Origin: Chlamydiia bacterium
GTDB taxonomy: Bacteria > Chlamydiota > Chlamydiia > Chlamydiales > SM23-39
DNA length: 36,133 nt
Assembly (NCBI GenBank): GCA_016213175.1
Contig: JACRBF010000014.1
Location: 1-36,133 of the forward strand
Direction of reading: 5' to 3'
Shown here in pieces: positions 35,016-36,133 of this stretch (position 1 is the first letter of the stretch; each line of letters starts with the position of its first letter). The position numbers and the translations under genes were made by a program. The notes beneath the pieces were generated by a model. The model was given only the letters and a program-made list of their open reading frames with translations. It did not search any database and was not told where the DNA came from.

Positions 35016-35218
35016 GTACACCAAACGGGATTTAAGAGATTGTTAACGGATATGGATTTCGGCTTTGACACGACTGGAATTCCAATTCTTAAGAGACTGT
35101 TAACGGATTTGGTTTCTGTCGATTTTCGGGACCTTTTGAATCGAAAATCGGCCAAAAATCCTCCGAAAAGCGATGAAATCCATATCCGTTAACAATCTCT
35201 CAATCACATTCTGTATAA
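35016..35218. repeat. Nested palindromic elements: D-type ends enclosing B-type element(s)
   Basis: GTACACCAAACGGGATTTAAG .. B end .. D remnant .. full B (35092-35200) .. CTCAATCACATTCTGTATA. Confidence 0.85.
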
Positions 35219-35285
35219 TATAATTTAATTTTGCTGATCTATTAAGTTTGTGATAAAATACAGTCTGTTGTGTTTTGTGTGTTAA

Positions 35286-35846
35286 TTGTTTTTTTGTAAG
35301 TTATTGTCATTAATAATTTTGGTTGGGTCTTCCGGTCAGGAGGTCTTGGACAACGAGGGATGGACGTTTGTCGAGCGTCCAGAGCGCTATTCTGAGGACG
35401 CTGCTGAATTTCTAGGAGAGGAGCAAGAGGAGACATGGGTAGTGGTTTCCAAGATATTTGGCCCAGACAAGATCTTTATTCGCTTCCCGGGCGATCCCTC
35501 TCATCAGGTGATAGAACAGGAATTTTTAATGGATTTTACAAACGATGAAGGAGCTCTTCATTTTCAAGGAGAACTGTTTGTTGGAGGAGATTTGCAGAGT
35601 TTTTTAAGTCGCAAGAGGCAGGAGATCGAAAGGGTGTCTGGGAATTTCTTGCTGAAGTCTGAAAAGGGAGAAGGCAAGGTCTGTTTTTCCTATTGGTCAG
35701 ATGGAAAATGGGTGCAAGAGATCGTTGTGGCCAGTCCTTACGCTCTCTATACCTTGCGTACAGAGAGTGGGGATAGGACGAGCGCGATGTGTCAGCAGTT
35801 CGTTTCTTCTCTCGAGATTCAGAGCGCAAATTCCTCCAATTTTTGA
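35286..35846 (+). CDS. hypothetical protein (start uncertain)
   Basis: Long ORF without ATG start; GWTFVERPERYSEDAAEFLGEEQEETWVVV; reads through AT-rich leader. Confidence 0.5.
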   Translation: MFFCKLLSLIILVGSSGQEVLDNEGWTFVERPERYSEDAAEFLGEEQEETWVVVSKIFGPDKIFIRFPGDPSHQVIEQEFLMDFTNDEGALHFQGELFVGGDLQSFLSRKRQEIERVSGNFLLKSEKGEGKVCFSYWSDGKWVQEIVVASPYALYTLRTESGDRTSAMCQQFVSSLEIQSANSSNF

Positions 35847-35851
35847 AAAAG

Positions 35852-35881
35852 TTGCATTAAATCCTCCGGTTTTTGTATCCT
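35852..35881 (+). promoter_or_regulatory. candidate rRNA promoter
   Basis: TTGCAT-N18-TATCCT about 165 nt upstream of 16S. Confidence 0.35.
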
Positions 35882-36043
35882 CCTCTTATTCTTTGATTTC
35901 GACCTCGGTAGGAATCAGAGAAAAAGACGGCGCGACCGTCCAGGATCTTTTGACAGTAGAAGAAGAGAAGAATAGAAGAACTAGCTTGTGTGGGGGTCTG
36001 TAAGAAGAACCCACGAACAGTCAATTAGAATATAGAAGTAAAT

Positions 36044-36133
36044 GAGAATTTGATCTTGGTTCAGATCGAATGCTGACGGCGTGGATGAGGCATGCAAGTC
36101 GAACGATATGGGTGCAAATCCATATAGTGGCGC
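36044..36133 (+). rRNA. rrs: 16S rRNA, 5' end (partial, truncated by window)
   Basis: GAGAATTTGATCTTGGTTCAGATCGAATGCTGACGGCGTGGATGAGGCATGCAAGTCGAACG is the chlamydial 16S 5' end. Confidence 0.95.

Noticed and set aside
34986-35192. ORF 34989-35192(+)
   Set aside because: Encoded entirely by nested repeat elements; no SD or domain.
35701-36003. 100-aa plus-strand ORF before 16S
   Set aside because: Out of frame with the 35286 gene and running through the probable rRNA promoter/leader.
1-36133. CRISPR array
   Set aside because: Repeats are dispersed long palindromes in several families, not short direct repeats with regular unique spacers.

Overview
The window is a stretch of a non-Chlamydiaceae Chlamydiales chromosome. 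This rests on the 16S rRNA 5' end at the right edge and the chlamydial gene order mraZ-rsmH-ftsL-like-ftsI(pbp3)-murE-amiA. Other recognisable genes include brnQ, rlmN, gnd, rlmD, a marC-type gene, an emrA/emrB-like pair, two MOMP-like outer-membrane proteins, a DoxX gene, an RluA-family pseudouridine synthase, an AAA/DUF4143 ATPase, an RRM protein, a mini DUF3096 gene and tRNA-Arg(CCT). Several accessory genes look lineage-specific (8186, 21403, 21890, 24337, 35286). The most unusual feature is a dense network of about 18 short (about 75-200 bp) palindromic elements or fragments, in at least five arm families (A, B, C, D/E, F, plus an insert G). The sequence shows: (i) a filled/empty site pair with a TA duplication (7697-7802 vs 12878-12954); (ii) compensated base changes in the arms with conserved loop sequences; (iii) elements nested inside or joined to other elements (25264-25576, 35016-35218); (iv) element termini that supply the in-frame stop codons of at least four host genes; (v) half-elements ending near the palindrome centre. 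No transposase is visible here, so this looks like a non-autonomous MITE/RPE-like system. Other signals are a structured ncRNA candidate with an extended -10 promoter (about 30678-30865), phased GTGG repeats before mraZ, and a shared leader in front of three accessory genes. All calls come from reading the sequence; no database search was run.
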